Origin: Flavobacteriales bacterium 33_180_T64
GTDB lineage: Bacteria > Bacteroidota > Bacteroidia > Flavobacteriales > Flavobacteriaceae
NCBI GenBank assembly: GCA_002162685.1
Contig: MAAQ01000012.1
Coordinates: 124,001 to 188,000 of the forward strand
Length of the DNA: 64,000 nucleotides
Direction: 5' to 3'
Shown: piece after piece, positions 15,326 to 24,519 of the stretch
How positions within the stretch are numbered: the stretch's first letter is position 1
Layout of the letters: every line of letters starts with the position of its first letter
The notes under the pieces: model-generated
The model's input: the letters and a program-made list of their open reading frames with translations, nothing else
Database searches by the model: none
What the model was told of the DNA's origin: nothing
Made by a program: the position numbers and the translations under genes

Positions 15326-16930
15326 TTATTGCTTCACAAACCTTAAATTCGCATTACCATTTTCAGTCTTTATAGCCACAAAATATATACCCGCTTTTAA
15401 GTGTTTTGTAGATAAGGAAACTATTTGATTATTGACTATTTCCGACGTCGTTATAACACGTCCGCTAACATCTACAATAGTATAATTTCCACTTAAAACT
15501 GCACCAAATTCTATAGTAAAAATAGCATTTACAGGATTAGGGTAACTTGTGATAGTAGTCAAAAAATGAGTATCAGTAGTAAGCGTAGCCGACGATACCG
15601 AAGCGCTAATAACAGTCGAGTTTAAAACACTATCTATAGAATAGGCTGTAATTTTAAACCACACTTGATCTCCATTAGAGAGGGTTGGGTTCTCCCATAA
15701 ATACGACGGATTTGTAAGCGATGTCGCTATAGAATTAAATGTATTTTGATTGTCAATACTATAAGCTAAATCATAAAAAATTGGTCGACCATCATCAGGA
15801 TTTGTTAGCTCCCAAGTTATTGGCATACTGGTATCATAACTACCAGATATAGGTGAGGTAATTGTAACTTCTGGATCTTCATAATCATGTAATAATTCGG
15901 CAAACCCAATACCATTAACGGCAATTCCATTTACAGTGCCTGTAATAGATGTTGCCCCTTCAAAAAACCGAAACGGTAATTGTACTTCAGTATTATCATG
16001 TAAAGTGGTAATGGTCAAATCTATATTGTTTGTATCAGATGTTAATCGCCATTGTTTAGAATAACAACGTTGACCGTCTGGCATCCAGTTAAATGCTAAT
16101 CTTTCGATTTGAAAATCATCAGTAGTATATTGTGTGCTTTCATCTACATAAGCTGACAAAATCTTGTGTGCTTCATTATCAGGAATTAATCGGTTTGATG
16201 TAAAAATATTCCAGAGATTAAGATCCATTCCATTTGATAATTGCATGCTAAACCATTCATACTTCTCTCCTGTTAATGGATTAAAATTACCATATTGCCT
16301 ATCTATCCATCCTGTTCCAATCACTGGTTCTGTTGTCCCATTAAATGTTATTGAACCAATAACCGCATTCATCGTTTGCGAAAAATAATAGGTATAATTA
16401 TTTTCACCTTGATTTAAATACCCATCATCTCCAAGAATTAAGGGCCGTTTTAAGGTTTCAAATTCTAGATCTAATCCTGCATTTGTGGTTGAAGCAAAAA
16501 GTTTATACTCAAAAGGAATTGGTACATTACTCGCATCTTCTTTGTTTCTCCAAAACTCTGTACCAGCCAAAAACACTGTCGCTTCAATATCAAAACTTGT
16601 TGTAGAAAGTGTGTTATAATTTACAGGTTTTACATCTTGAAGAAATGTGCCTGTATCATCATCTGTAATATTCAAAATTCTAAATCCGTCAAATCCTGCT
16701 TGCGGATAATGAAAAAACGTATACATAAAGCTATAGCTTTTTCCTGTAGTTTGCCCAATAACATGACCAGCAGAATACCACCACTCTATAGGCTCAGCAC
16801 TATGACGACCTTCATCTTGAGGAAATGCAACTTGTCCACTAGGATTGTAAGGATATGTTTTCCAATCTTGAGCAAAAGTCAAAGTGCTAATCGCTAACAA
16901 CACTACTAATAAGTTAAATTTAGGTTTCAT
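15326..16930 (-). CDS. Secreted AttH/CrtC-like lipocalin-fold protein with T9SS sorting domain
   Basis: 534 residues: signal peptide 1-20, then an AttH/carotenoid 1,2-hydratase-type domain (about 25-340) with the EWWYSAGH signature at residues 49-56 and a GTGWIDRQYGNF segment, a beta-sandwich linker (about 345-445), and a type IX secretion sorting domain in the last 75 residues (YPNPVNAIFTIEF, DVSGRVITT, LKAGIYFVAIKTENG). It should be exported to the cell surface by T9SS. The AttH domain is related to carotenoid hydratases and bacterial lipocalin-like enzymes; the substrate is unknown. Confidence 0.85.
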   Translation of the reverse strand: MKPKFNLLVVLLAISTLTFAQDWKTYPYNPSGQVAFPQDEGRHSAEPIEWWYSAGHVIGQTTGKSYSFMYTFFHYPQAGFDGFRILNITDDDTGTFLQDVKPVNYNTLSTTSFDIEATVFLAGTEFWRNKEDASNVPIPFEYKLFASTTNAGLDLEFETLKRPLILGDDGYLNQGENNYTYYFSQTMNAVIGSITFNGTTEPVIGTGWIDRQYGNFNPLTGEKYEWFSMQLSNGMDLNLWNIFTSNRLIPDNEAHKILSAYVDESTQYTTDDFQIERLAFNWMPDGQRCYSKQWRLTSDTNNIDLTITTLHDNTEVQLPFRFFEGATSITGTVNGIAVNGIGFAELLHDYEDPEVTITSPISGSYDTSMPITWELTNPDDGRPIFYDLAYSIDNQNTFNSIATSLTNPSYLWENPTLSNGDQVWFKITAYSIDSVLNSTVISASVSSATLTTDTHFLTTITSYPNPVNAIFTIEFGAVLSGNYTIVDVSGRVITTSEIVNNQIVSLSTKHLKAGIYFVAIKTENGNANLRFVKQ

Positions 16931-17100
16931 TGTGATTTATTTGATGATGAAACTAGAGTTTTGAATAGCTTACAGCAAATATTTCTGATGACACGTCGTT
17001 TTTAAAGTTTTAAGTGCATAAAAACGTAACTTTTCAGGTTAAACCACGTCCTATAGTTGGTTTTTATTGATAATAATCAAAGGTTTAAAACAATATTATT

Positions 17101-17541
17101 ATGGAATTAAAGAATTATTATAAGCTTCTCAAAATAGAGAAATCAGTAGATTTAAGTACTATAAAAAAAGCATTCAGAACAGAAATAGCCTTGTATCATC
17201 CAGATAAAAATACTTCTGAAGATGCTAGAGCTCATTTTGAATTGCTTGTTGAAGGCTTTGATATTCTTTCAGATCCTGAAAAGCGAAAGGCATATGATAA
17301 CATGCTCTTTTCTGAAGCAACGAATACAGCCCTAATTTTAGAACCAAAAGCCGAAGAGACTTATACCCAATGGAAGGAGACATCTAAGAAAAAAGCTAAA
17401 AGCTATTGGGATACATCGCTCGCCGAATTATTAGTACTAGATCTATTTCTAGATGCAGGTCTTAACGGATTATTTTCAGGAACCGAAGATTTACTTGATG
17501 ACATTGGAGACTCTCTAGGTGATCTATTAGATATATTTTAA
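17101..17541 (+). CDS. J-domain protein
   Basis: 146 residues with an N-terminal J domain (about 4-67) including the HPD motif at residues 33-35 (YHPDKN) and the FDILSDPEKRKAYD helix. The remainder is acidic and has no Gly/Phe or zinc-finger region, so it is a class C co-chaperone rather than DnaJ itself. It should stimulate the ATPase of DnaK for a specific client. The last 4 bp overlap the end of the convergent LytTR gene. Confidence 0.85.
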   Translation: MELKNYYKLLKIEKSVDLSTIKKAFRTEIALYHPDKNTSEDARAHFELLVEGFDILSDPEKRKAYDNMLFSEATNTALILEPKAEETYTQWKETSKKKAKSYWDTSLAELLVLDLFLDAGLNGLFSGTEDLLDDIGDSLGDLLDIF

Positions 17542-18293
17542 GCCAACCAGTCTTTAAAATCTTTCACGCGTTCTCTTGCTACAATAACCTCTTGTTCTTT
17601 GAAGGTATTTAACTTAATTTGAAGTCTTGAATTGGTATAACTCACCATATCTTTAATAGCATTCACATTCACATAAAACTTTCGGCTAATTCTAAAAAAT
17701 TTATGTGGTTCTAACTCATCATCAAGTTGTTCTAAAGTTGTATCTAGCAAGTAATTTCTGCCTTCAGAAGTATAGGCATAAGTTCCTTTGTTTTCGCTAT
17801 AAAAACATTCGATATCATCTATATTAATCAGTTTTAAATGCTGACCTACTTTTACCGAAAAGCGTTTTTTATAATCACGTTCAATAGGATTGACTAACAA
17901 CCTTTTGATATCGTTAAAATCTAAGGTTACCGACTGTTGCTTTGGTGCACGATCTTTATATTTTGAAACTGCTTTAGCAAGATCATCGTCATCTATAGGT
18001 TTTAATAAATAGTCGATACTATTAAGCTTAAAAGCCTGCAATGCATATTCGTCATAAGCTGTAGTAAAAATTACTGCTGAGTTAATTTCAATAGCTTCAA
18101 ATATTTCAAACGACAGGCCATCACTAAGTTGAATATCTAAAAATATCAAGTCTGGATGCTCATTATTTTGAAACCATTCTATAGATTCTTCTACGGAATG
18201 TAACATAGTTTCTGCTTCCATATGAAGCTCAGCCAACATACGCTGTAATCGTCTTGCTGATGGCTTTTCGTCTTCTATTATAATTACGTTCAT
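17538..18293 (-). CDS. LytTR-type response regulator
   Basis: 251 residues: receiver domain (about 1-120) with the acidic pocket IIIEDEKP, phospho-acceptor D53 (IFLDIQLSDG), TTAY and LLKPI, then a LytTR DNA-binding domain (about 145-248; FYSENKGTYAYTSEGRNYLLDTTLEQL). It is the last gene of an operon that starts with the TPR protein at 21324 and includes the LytS-like kinase at 19345-20688, which is its probable partner. LytTR regulators bind direct repeats; I could not identify its site here. Confidence 0.93.
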   Translation of the reverse strand: MNVIIIEDEKPSARRLQRMLAELHMEAETMLHSVEESIEWFQNNEHPDLIFLDIQLSDGLSFEIFEAIEINSAVIFTTAYDEYALQAFKLNSIDYLLKPIDDDDLAKAVSKYKDRAPKQQSVTLDFNDIKRLLVNPIERDYKKRFSVKVGQHLKLINIDDIECFYSENKGTYAYTSEGRNYLLDTTLEQLDDELEPHKFFRISRKFYVNVNAIKDMVSYTNSRLQIKLNTFKEQEVIVARERVKDFKDWLA

Positions 18294-18306
18294 ACTTTAA
18301 ATTAAA

Positions 18307-18642
18307 TTATTCCCACATCTGATTTCCGTCTTCTTTTTCATCTAAATACTTTTGAATCTTACGTTCTTCCCAGCGCTTAGTAAATAAAAACTGTCCTTTA
18401 AACGTCACCCAAGCATGAATAGTAAGAATTATTCCCCAAGCAATAATAAGTGTCCAGATTAACCAAGTTATAGGGATTTTGTATTCTCCTTCTTCAATGA
18501 TTATCAAATTGAAAACTAATAAACTAACTCCAATTATATAACCACAAAGATGGATATAAAATCCTTTTAACTTGCGAACTCTACCCTTAGCCTTTAGATA
18601 TCTTTTATCATCAGTTTTATCATCAGTTTTATTAACATCCAT
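18307..18642 (-). CDS. 2TM domain-containing protein (third of three)
   Basis: From ATG 18642 (MDVNKTDDKTDD) the protein is 111 residues with the 2TM family pattern: RYLKAKGRVRKLKGFYIHL, two spans (LCGYIIGVSLLVFNLIII and WLIWTLIIAWGIILTIHAWV), then the amphipathic end RWEERKIQKYLDEKE. The frame extends to 18747, but that would overlap the upstream gene by 100 bp; ATG 18642 lies 4 bp after its stop. The family's function is unknown, but it is very often linked to LytTR systems in this phylum. Confidence 0.85.
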   Translation of the reverse strand: MDVNKTDDKTDDKRYLKAKGRVRKLKGFYIHLCGYIIGVSLLVFNLIIIEEGEYKIPITWLIWTLIIAWGIILTIHAWVTFKGQFLFTKRWEERKIQKYLDEKEDGNQMWE

Positions 18643-18646
18643 CACT

Positions 18647-19000
18647 CTATTCGAATTTACGTTGCTCATCACGGTCTTTATCGAGATACTCTTGAATCTT
18701 TCTTTTTTCCCAACCTTTACCAAACATAAAGTCTGGTCCAAAAACACCTAAAAAATGAAAAATTAGACCTATTCCCCAAAAAAGCGGTGTCGCGAAAGTA
18801 CCAAAGTGCCAAAAACCAGCTCGTGAATTAACACCAATAAGGACCATTAAAAATATATTTACCACAATATATACTGCAAGATGCCAATAGAATCCCATGA
18901 GTTTATCTAACTTCTTTTTAGCTCTTAAGTAAGCTTCTTCCTTTTTATAATCATCCCGTGATGTATTGCCATCATAAGGTTCTATATCGTATCGTTTCAT
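18647..19000 (-). CDS. 2TM domain-containing protein (second of three)
   Basis: 117 residues. EAYLRAKKKLDKLMGFYWHLAVYIVVN leads to the first span, followed by a WHFGTFATPLFWGIGLIFHF second span and the KGWEKRKIQEYLDKDRDE tail. The conserved FYxHL motif and a W-E-x-R/K-K-I-x-x-x-L/M tail are shared with its neighbours. It lies 6 bp after the preceding gene in the kinase-regulator operon. Tandem copies suggest paralogues made by duplication. Confidence 0.85.
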   Translation of the reverse strand: MKRYDIEPYDGNTSRDDYKKEEAYLRAKKKLDKLMGFYWHLAVYIVVNIFLMVLIGVNSRAGFWHFGTFATPLFWGIGLIFHFLGVFGPDFMFGKGWEKRKIQEYLDKDRDEQRKFE

Positions 19001-19006
19001 ACTGTT

Positions 19007-19333
19007 TTAATTAAAATTGTTATTCTTTTCATCCTCCATAAATTGCTTTATCTTCTCTTCTTCCCAATTGTTTCCAATAATCTTTGGTAAAATAAATACC
19101 ACAAATGCATGTATTATGATACCAACTCCCCAAAACATCCATGTAACAGAGGTGCTGAAATCAAAAAAAGCGTCTTCAAAAGTTTCTCCTCTTCTAAGGT
19201 TTCTAATAATTCTATATCCTGATATTAAGACATTTACTCCTAAATAAATTATAAGATGAGAATAGAAACCTCGTAACTTACTTACACGTCGTTTAGCATT
19301 TAAATATGCTGTTTCTTTGTCTAAATCGTTCAT
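19007..19333 (-). CDS. 2TM domain-containing protein (first of three)
   Basis: 108 residues from ATG 19333 (MNDLDKETAYLNAKRR). An in-frame TTG at 19354 would overlap the kinase gene, so the ATG 11 bp after the kinase stop was chosen. It has RGFYSHLIIYLGVN, two spans and the NNWEEEKIKQFMEDEK tail of the family. It is the closest gene to the kinase that carries a fused copy of the same domain. Confidence 0.85.
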   Translation of the reverse strand: MNDLDKETAYLNAKRRVSKLRGFYSHLIIYLGVNVLISGYRIIRNLRRGETFEDAFFDFSTSVTWMFWGVGIIIHAFVVFILPKIIGNNWEEEKIKQFMEDEKNNNFN

Positions 19334-19344
19334 AATAGTTGCTT

Positions 19345-20688
19345 TTAATTCCAATGGTTTTTATTCTCCTCTTCATGCATAAATTTTTCAATCTTTTTAC
19401 GCTCCCAATTACGTCCTAAAACACCATCGTTTACATAAACTTTATAGGCATGAAATATCACTCCCATTCCCCAACCAAACATTGGAAACCAAAACCATTG
19501 GAAACTCCAAGAGGTTTTGTAATTAATAAAAATTAAAAAAGGAATTACTACAACATAAGATATTAAACTATAATAAAACTCTTTTACTTCTTGCACATGT
19601 TTACGTGCTCTTACATAACTGTCATCATATTGATTTTGTGTTCTTGTTCTCATAACTGATACTTGATTTGTAAGCATTGGTATTGCTACTACAAAACGGT
19701 TTGCTTGTTGATTGATTGATACTATTTTATTTGATAATAATTCATAGCGTTGTTTTATGTTTTCTAATCCAACACCACTGCCTTTTTTAACGATTTGTTT
19801 CGTCTGAAGGTTATTCTCAACAACGAGCATCCCTTCCCTTTCATAAATTTTAATATGCAACGGTTTACTACTCGTTACCATATTATGCTTTACAGCATTT
19901 TCTAGAAGTAATTGTAACGATAGCGGTACAACCCGACTTTCTGGATTAGACGCTTTATCTGGAATTTCAAAAATAATACTATCTTCAAAACGCATTTTTA
20001 AAAGCGACATATAGGTTCTTGCAAAATTTAACTCTTCATCTACAGTAATTAGATCTTTATTTTTTTGTTCTAAAACATAACGATATACCTTAGATAAAGA
20101 GGTAGTGAATTTTTGAGCATTCTTAGGATTCTCCTCTATTAAACTCGTGAGCACATTTAAACTATTAAACAGAAAATGTGGATCCAATTGGTTTTTTAAA
20201 GCATCAAATTTTGCGCTTGCTGCTCCTGCTATAACCTTTTGTTCTTTTATTCTATTTTTCTGATATCTATTATAGAAGAATATGACATGAAATACTGAAA
20301 TGATAGTTAGCGTAATCCATAACCCAAAAGAATAGTCTTGCCAAGTTTCATTTTGAATAAATTTATCAAAAGGAATGTCGTAATACAATACTGTTATTGC
20401 AGCCCTTAAAATGAACAAACAAATTAATGTAATTATTGTAGAACCAACAATTCCGAAAAGGACACGTTTAATTGTATCTCCTTTTTTCCAACTACGACGT
20501 TCCATATAATAAAAGAAAGCCATATTAGTATATCCCAATACAAAAGAATACAATTGATAAAATGCGAAATCAATTAAAAAATCATTTACTGATTCAAAAT
20601 GAAATCCTCCACGAATGAGATTCCCTATAACGAATATAAGACATCCAATGGCAAAGGTAAAAATGATATGTTTAAATGATTTTGTCAT
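19345..20688 (-). CDS. LytS-like sensor histidine kinase with C-terminal 2TM domain
   Basis: 447 residues: four or more membrane spans (about 10-140), the His_kinase domain with the phospho-acceptor in LKNQLDPHFLFNSLNVL (about residue 171), an ATPase domain with N box LLENAVKHNM and G box GSGVGLENIKQRYELL, and then an added 2TM domain from about residue 360 (VRARKHVQEVKEFYYSLISY to NWERKKIEKFMHEEE). Fusion of the kinase to the domain encoded three times downstream suggests that the 2TM proteins interact with or mimic the kinase. It pairs with the LytTR regulator. Confidence 0.9.
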   Translation of the reverse strand: MTKSFKHIIFTFAIGCLIFVIGNLIRGGFHFESVNDFLIDFAFYQLYSFVLGYTNMAFFYYMERRSWKKGDTIKRVLFGIVGSTIITLICLFILRAAITVLYYDIPFDKFIQNETWQDYSFGLWITLTIISVFHVIFFYNRYQKNRIKEQKVIAGAASAKFDALKNQLDPHFLFNSLNVLTSLIEENPKNAQKFTTSLSKVYRYVLEQKNKDLITVDEELNFARTYMSLLKMRFEDSIIFEIPDKASNPESRVVPLSLQLLLENAVKHNMVTSSKPLHIKIYEREGMLVVENNLQTKQIVKKGSGVGLENIKQRYELLSNKIVSINQQANRFVVAIPMLTNQVSVMRTRTQNQYDDSYVRARKHVQEVKEFYYSLISYVVVIPFLIFINYKTSWSFQWFWFPMFGWGMGVIFHAYKVYVNDGVLGRNWERKKIEKFMHEEENKNHWN

Positions 20689-20694
20689 AATTTA

Positions 20695-21324
20695 TTATTC
20701 TTTACAAGATTTAACAACTTGTTCAGCGCGTTCTTTTCCCCAATTTGGGTGAAATGTACTTTCTGGTTTAAAGTTAGTAAAAAGTTCTATGGATTTCTCC
20801 ATCTCAGCACAGTATGGCTTGGTATCTTGACCAAAATATTTTGCACTTCCCATTCCCCATTCTGCTTTTCCCGAAACTACTCTTGGGTTTTTTGGTGCTA
20901 TTTTATAGGCATTATTATAAAGTTCTACTATTTTTCCAGAATATTTCATACCATAAACCGCTCCATCAAAAGCAACCCAATTGGTTAGTACATGTGCTTG
21001 CAAGACCATAATTTCTGGGTTATCCTTACTAATTGCTAATGCACTATTAATATGCTCTTGTGCTTTTCCTAATTGCGCTTTTAATACGTTTTCGTCTTTT
21101 TCACTCCAACTTTTTAAGCTATTAATTTGTGCAACATAGTAATGAGGTAACCATTTATCAGATTCTGCATTAGAAATACGTTCAAACATATTTTCGGCTT
21201 CATCAACTTTATTGTCTTGCCAAAGTTTAAAGGCTTTCTCCATTCCCTTTTCATAATTAGTTTGCGCATTTAATGCTGTTATGCTAAATAAAAAAAGAAT
21301 AATCATTTTTGTTAGTGTCGTCAT
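20695..21324 (-). CDS. Exported TPR-like protein, head of the LytTR operon
   Basis: From ATG 21324 (a second ATG lies 3 bp earlier) the protein is 209 residues with a signal peptide ending near LNAQ. The mature part is helical, with AFKLWQDNKVDEAENMFERI, AQEHINSALAISKDNPEIMVLQAHVL and ELYNNAYKIAPKNPRVVSGKAE as TPR-like pairs, and two cysteines near the C-terminus. The frame continues to a TTG at 21354 with no support. It precedes the kinase by 6 bp and may be a periplasmic sensor or partner of that kinase, which is inference from order only. Confidence 0.8.
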   Translation of the reverse strand: MTTLTKMIILFLFSITALNAQTNYEKGMEKAFKLWQDNKVDEAENMFERISNAESDKWLPHYYVAQINSLKSWSEKDENVLKAQLGKAQEHINSALAISKDNPEIMVLQAHVLTNWVAFDGAVYGMKYSGKIVELYNNAYKIAPKNPRVVSGKAEWGMGSAKYFGQDTKPYCAEMEKSIELFTNFKPESTFHPNWGKERAEQVVKSCKE

Positions 21325-21496
21325 CATTTTACTTGTTTTTAATTGATGAAGCAAATATCTAACAGAAGCTTAGATTAAAAAAAAGAGAATGACCCAATTG
21401 TAATATTTTAAAGATGAATTGTAAAAATTTTAAAAAACGAGTAACTTATCAAAATACTTAACTACTAATAAGTTATTAATCTTAAAAACCAACATA

Positions 21497-23290
21497 ATGA
21501 AAACATTAGCTATTATACTATTTAGTTTGTTAGTATCTACTTCAATTTATGCACAGGACAAGCGTCTCAAAAACATTGACAAAGAGCTAGACAAAATTCT
21601 TGAAGTCACAAAAGCAGCTGGTTTTGCAGTAGCTGTTGTTGAAGGTGATAAAATCATCTACGCTAAAGGGTTTGGCTATAGCGATTATGAGAATAAAATT
21701 CCTGTTGATGCTAATACGCTTTTCGCAATTGGATCCTCTACTAAAGCATTTACAGCTTCTGTTTTGGGCATATTAAGAGACGATGGTAAATTATCTTTTG
21801 ATGACAACCCAAGAGACTATGCTCCTGATTTAGAATTCTATAACGATAAGATGAATACTAATATTATTATTAAAGACCTTATGAGGCATAGCACTGGTTT
21901 ACCCAGACATGATGGATCATGGTACTTTTTTCCAACTCATAATAAGGATAGTTTATTAATGCGTATCAAGCATCAAGAACCGTTCACAGGAATTAGACAA
22001 CAATGGTATTATAACAATTTCGGTTTTTTGGCTCAAGGTGTAATTGCTGAAAAAATAACTGGAAAAAGCTGGGAAGATAACATAAGAGACCTTTTCTTTA
22101 AACCTTTAGAAATGAATCGCTCAAATGCAACTATTGCAGAGATGAAATCGAGTTCTAATGCGGCTTTAGGCTATGAACTTAAAGATAATATTATTAGTAA
22201 AATGGCCTATTACGATATTGCAGGAATGTCTCCTGCAGGAAGTATTAATAGTAGTGTTAATGATATGTCTAAGTGGCTAATCACATGGATTAATGACGGC
22301 ACATATAACGACAAAGACATTATACCTCAAAACTATAGAGACGAAGCAATGAGTTCTCAAATGGTTGTTGCTGGAAAAATACCAGATGATAAATTTCCAG
22401 ACATTCATTTTGCTAATTATGGTTATGGCTGGTTTTTACAATCTTATAAAGGGCATTATCGTGTTGATCATGGTGGGAATATTGATGGCTTTTCTGCAAA
22501 TGTTGCTTTTTTTCCTAGTGACAACATTGGTATTGTTGTTTTAGCAAATCAAAATGGATCTCCAGTACCAAATTTAGTTAGAAATACAATTTCTGATCGT
22601 ATGCTTGGAGAAGAACACTCTAATTGGACTGATCAATATAAAGAAAACCTTGAAAAAAGAAATAAAGCCGAAGCTGAGGCTGAAGACGAACCTGAAACAT
22701 CTAATGTAAAAAACACGAAACCTTCACATATTAAAATGGATTATACTGGATCTTATAACAACAAAGGTTATGGTAAATTTGATATTATTATTGAAAACGA
22801 TACACTCTTTACGCAGCTAAATACTAAACGACAATATTTACATCATTACCATTATGATACTTTTGAATTTATTGATGTTGTTAATGGTAAAATAGACACT
22901 TCTGGTATTGGTAATTCTCTAAAAATCACATTTAGCACAAATGATAGTGGTGATATTTCAAATGCAAAAGTCGCTGCTGAACCTACAGTAGATCCAATAG
23001 AATTTAAACGTACTCCAAATTCTATAGATGTCGATTTAAAAACTTTAGACGGCTATATTGGAGATTATGAAATTTCTGGCACTGAAATAAAAGTCTACAT
23101 AAAAAAAGAGGCGCTTTACTTTTTTGTTACTGGTCAACCTGAGTATGAATTAATCCCTACAGCAAAACATAAATTTTCATTTAAAACCTTAGAGGGTTTT
23201 AAAATTGAATTCATTGCATCTGAGGATGGTAAAATCACAGAATTAAAAGCCATTCAACCTAATGGTATATTTACAGCAAAACGTAAATAG
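21497..23290 (+). CDS. Serine hydrolase, class C beta-lactamase fold (AmpC/PBP4* type)
   Basis: 597 residues: signal peptide 1-20 (ends IYAQ), then a class C beta-lactamase-like domain (about 25-385) with the SSTK motif at residues 80-83, WYYNNFGF as the Tyr-Asn motif and VDHGGNIDGF as the HxG motif. A linker with Glu/Ala repeats (about 390-405) leads to a C-terminal beta-rich DUF3471-type region (about 415-597). Such proteins hydrolyse peptide or ester bonds in the envelope; most are not antibiotic resistance enzymes. A terminator lies 100 bp downstream. Confidence 0.85.
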   Translation: MKTLAIILFSLLVSTSIYAQDKRLKNIDKELDKILEVTKAAGFAVAVVEGDKIIYAKGFGYSDYENKIPVDANTLFAIGSSTKAFTASVLGILRDDGKLSFDDNPRDYAPDLEFYNDKMNTNIIIKDLMRHSTGLPRHDGSWYFFPTHNKDSLLMRIKHQEPFTGIRQQWYYNNFGFLAQGVIAEKITGKSWEDNIRDLFFKPLEMNRSNATIAEMKSSSNAALGYELKDNIISKMAYYDIAGMSPAGSINSSVNDMSKWLITWINDGTYNDKDIIPQNYRDEAMSSQMVVAGKIPDDKFPDIHFANYGYGWFLQSYKGHYRVDHGGNIDGFSANVAFFPSDNIGIVVLANQNGSPVPNLVRNTISDRMLGEEHSNWTDQYKENLEKRNKAEAEAEDEPETSNVKNTKPSHIKMDYTGSYNNKGYGKFDIIIENDTLFTQLNTKRQYLHHYHYDTFEFIDVVNGKIDTSGIGNSLKITFSTNDSGDISNAKVAAEPTVDPIEFKRTPNSIDVDLKTLDGYIGDYEISGTEIKVYIKKEALYFFVTGQPEYELIPTAKHKFSFKTLEGFKIEFIASEDGKITELKAIQPNGIFTAKRK

Positions 23291-23388
23291 ATATTAATTA
23301 TTTATAAAGAAGTTTTAAAATTCATAATTGGCACTAAGAAAGTCTATTTAACGTATAAGAATAATTAAATTCATTTAGAACGAAATCA

Positions 23389-23417
23389 AAAAAGAGCGCC
23401 AAGTTGGTGCTCTTTTT
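23389..23417 (+). terminator. Intrinsic terminator after the serine hydrolase gene
   Basis: AAAAAGAGCGCC pairs with GGTGCTCTTTTT (one G-T wobble) around AAGTT. The flanking A and T runs let it work in both directions, between convergent genes. Confidence 0.85.
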
Positions 23418-23470
23418 ATTTATATGCAAACCAAAAAAAAATTGGAATACTATACTATACTATAATGGGA

Positions 23471-24403
23471 CTATTTTACATCCATTAATTCTACATCAAA
23501 TACTAAAGTAGCATCTGGAGGTATAACGCCTCCTGCTCCTGCAGCACCATAACCTAAGTCACTAGGAATTACTAAACGTGCTTTATCACCAACATTTAAC
23601 AAACAAATTCCTTCATCCCAACCTGGAATAACTTGTCCAACACCAACTTGAAAATCTAATGGTGCATTCCTTTTATACGACGAATCAAAAACAGTTCCAT
23701 CTGCTAACTGCCCTTTATAATGTACAGAAACTGTTTTACCAGCTTCAGCAGCTTTACCTGTTCCTTTTTGAATAATTTGGTAACGTAATCCACTTTTCGT
23801 TTCTTCAAAACCAGATGCTAGCTTATCCAATTCTGCTCTAGCAGCTTCACGTTCGGCAGCTACTCGTTTTTCTCTAGAACCTTCAAAAGTTCTAAACGCT
23901 TCAATAGCATTAAACCCTTCTGCATCTACTCCAACTCTAACAACCTCTAAAGTTTCAATATTATCACCTTGAGCAATAGCATCTACGATATCTTGACCTT
24001 CAACTACTTTTCCGAAGACTGTATGTTTATTGTCTAACCATGATGTCTCTATGTGAGTAATATAAAACTGACTTCCGTTAGTTCCTGGCCCTGAATTTGC
24101 CATCGCTAAAACGCCTGGTCCATCATGCTTTAAATCTGGATGAAACTCATCATCAAATTTATAACCTGGATTTCCTGTTCCTGTTCCTTGTGGGCAACCA
24201 CCTTGAATCATAAAATCTGGAATAACTCTATGGAATTTCAATCCGTTATAATAAGGTGCGCCTTGAGGCTTCACATCATTTTCTAAATTCCCTTCAGCTA
24301 AAGCCACGAAGTTCCCTACTGTTCCTGGTGTTTTTTGATATTCTAAAGCGACTAAAATTGTCCCTTTATTAGTGTTAAATTTTGCGTATAAACCGTCTTG
24401 CAT
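23471..24403 (-). CDS. Cyclophilin-FKBP fusion peptidyl-prolyl isomerase
   Basis: 310 residues. An N-terminal cyclophilin domain (about 1-170) has GNFVALAEG, FHRVIPDFMIQGG, NSGPGTNGSQFYIT and NKHTVFGKVVEG. A helical linker (about 172-195) leads to a C-terminal FKBP domain (about 205-310) with VHYKGQLADGTVFDSSYKR, GVGQVIPGWDEGI and YGAAGAGGVIPPDATLVFDVEL. Both should catalyse proline cis-trans isomerisation. Dual-family immunophilins with cyclophilin first are known from Flavobacteriaceae. No signal peptide is present, so it is cytoplasmic. Confidence 0.93.
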   Translation of the reverse strand: MQDGLYAKFNTNKGTILVALEYQKTPGTVGNFVALAEGNLENDVKPQGAPYYNGLKFHRVIPDFMIQGGCPQGTGTGNPGYKFDDEFHPDLKHDGPGVLAMANSGPGTNGSQFYITHIETSWLDNKHTVFGKVVEGQDIVDAIAQGDNIETLEVVRVGVDAEGFNAIEAFRTFEGSREKRVAAEREAARAELDKLASGFEETKSGLRYQIIQKGTGKAAEAGKTVSVHYKGQLADGTVFDSSYKRNAPLDFQVGVGQVIPGWDEGICLLNVGDKARLVIPSDLGYGAAGAGGVIPPDATLVFDVELMDVK

Positions 24404-24470
24404 GGTATTTTATTTTAATTGAGCTGCAAAGATATGAAACTCAATTAGAAGAGCGAAGCTTGAATCACAA

Positions 24471-24502
24471 TTTGGAATTTGAATTTCATAAGGTTAGTTT
24501 TG
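24471..24502 (+). promoter_or_regulatory. Full Bacteroidota promoter (-33 TTTG, -7 TAGTTTTG)
   Basis: TTTG at 24471-24474 and TAGTTTTG at 24495-24502 are 20 bp apart, matching the Bacteroidota consensus in both boxes and spacing. The ATG at 24520 follows by 17 bp, which supports that start rather than the longer frame that begins near 24382. Confidence 0.7.
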
Positions 24503-24519
24503 TTGAAAATAATTACGAA

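Noticed and set aside
21497-23290. Antibiotic-resistance beta-lactamase
   Set aside because: The class C fold is present, but the long C-terminal DUF3471-type region and overall form match general envelope serine hydrolases.
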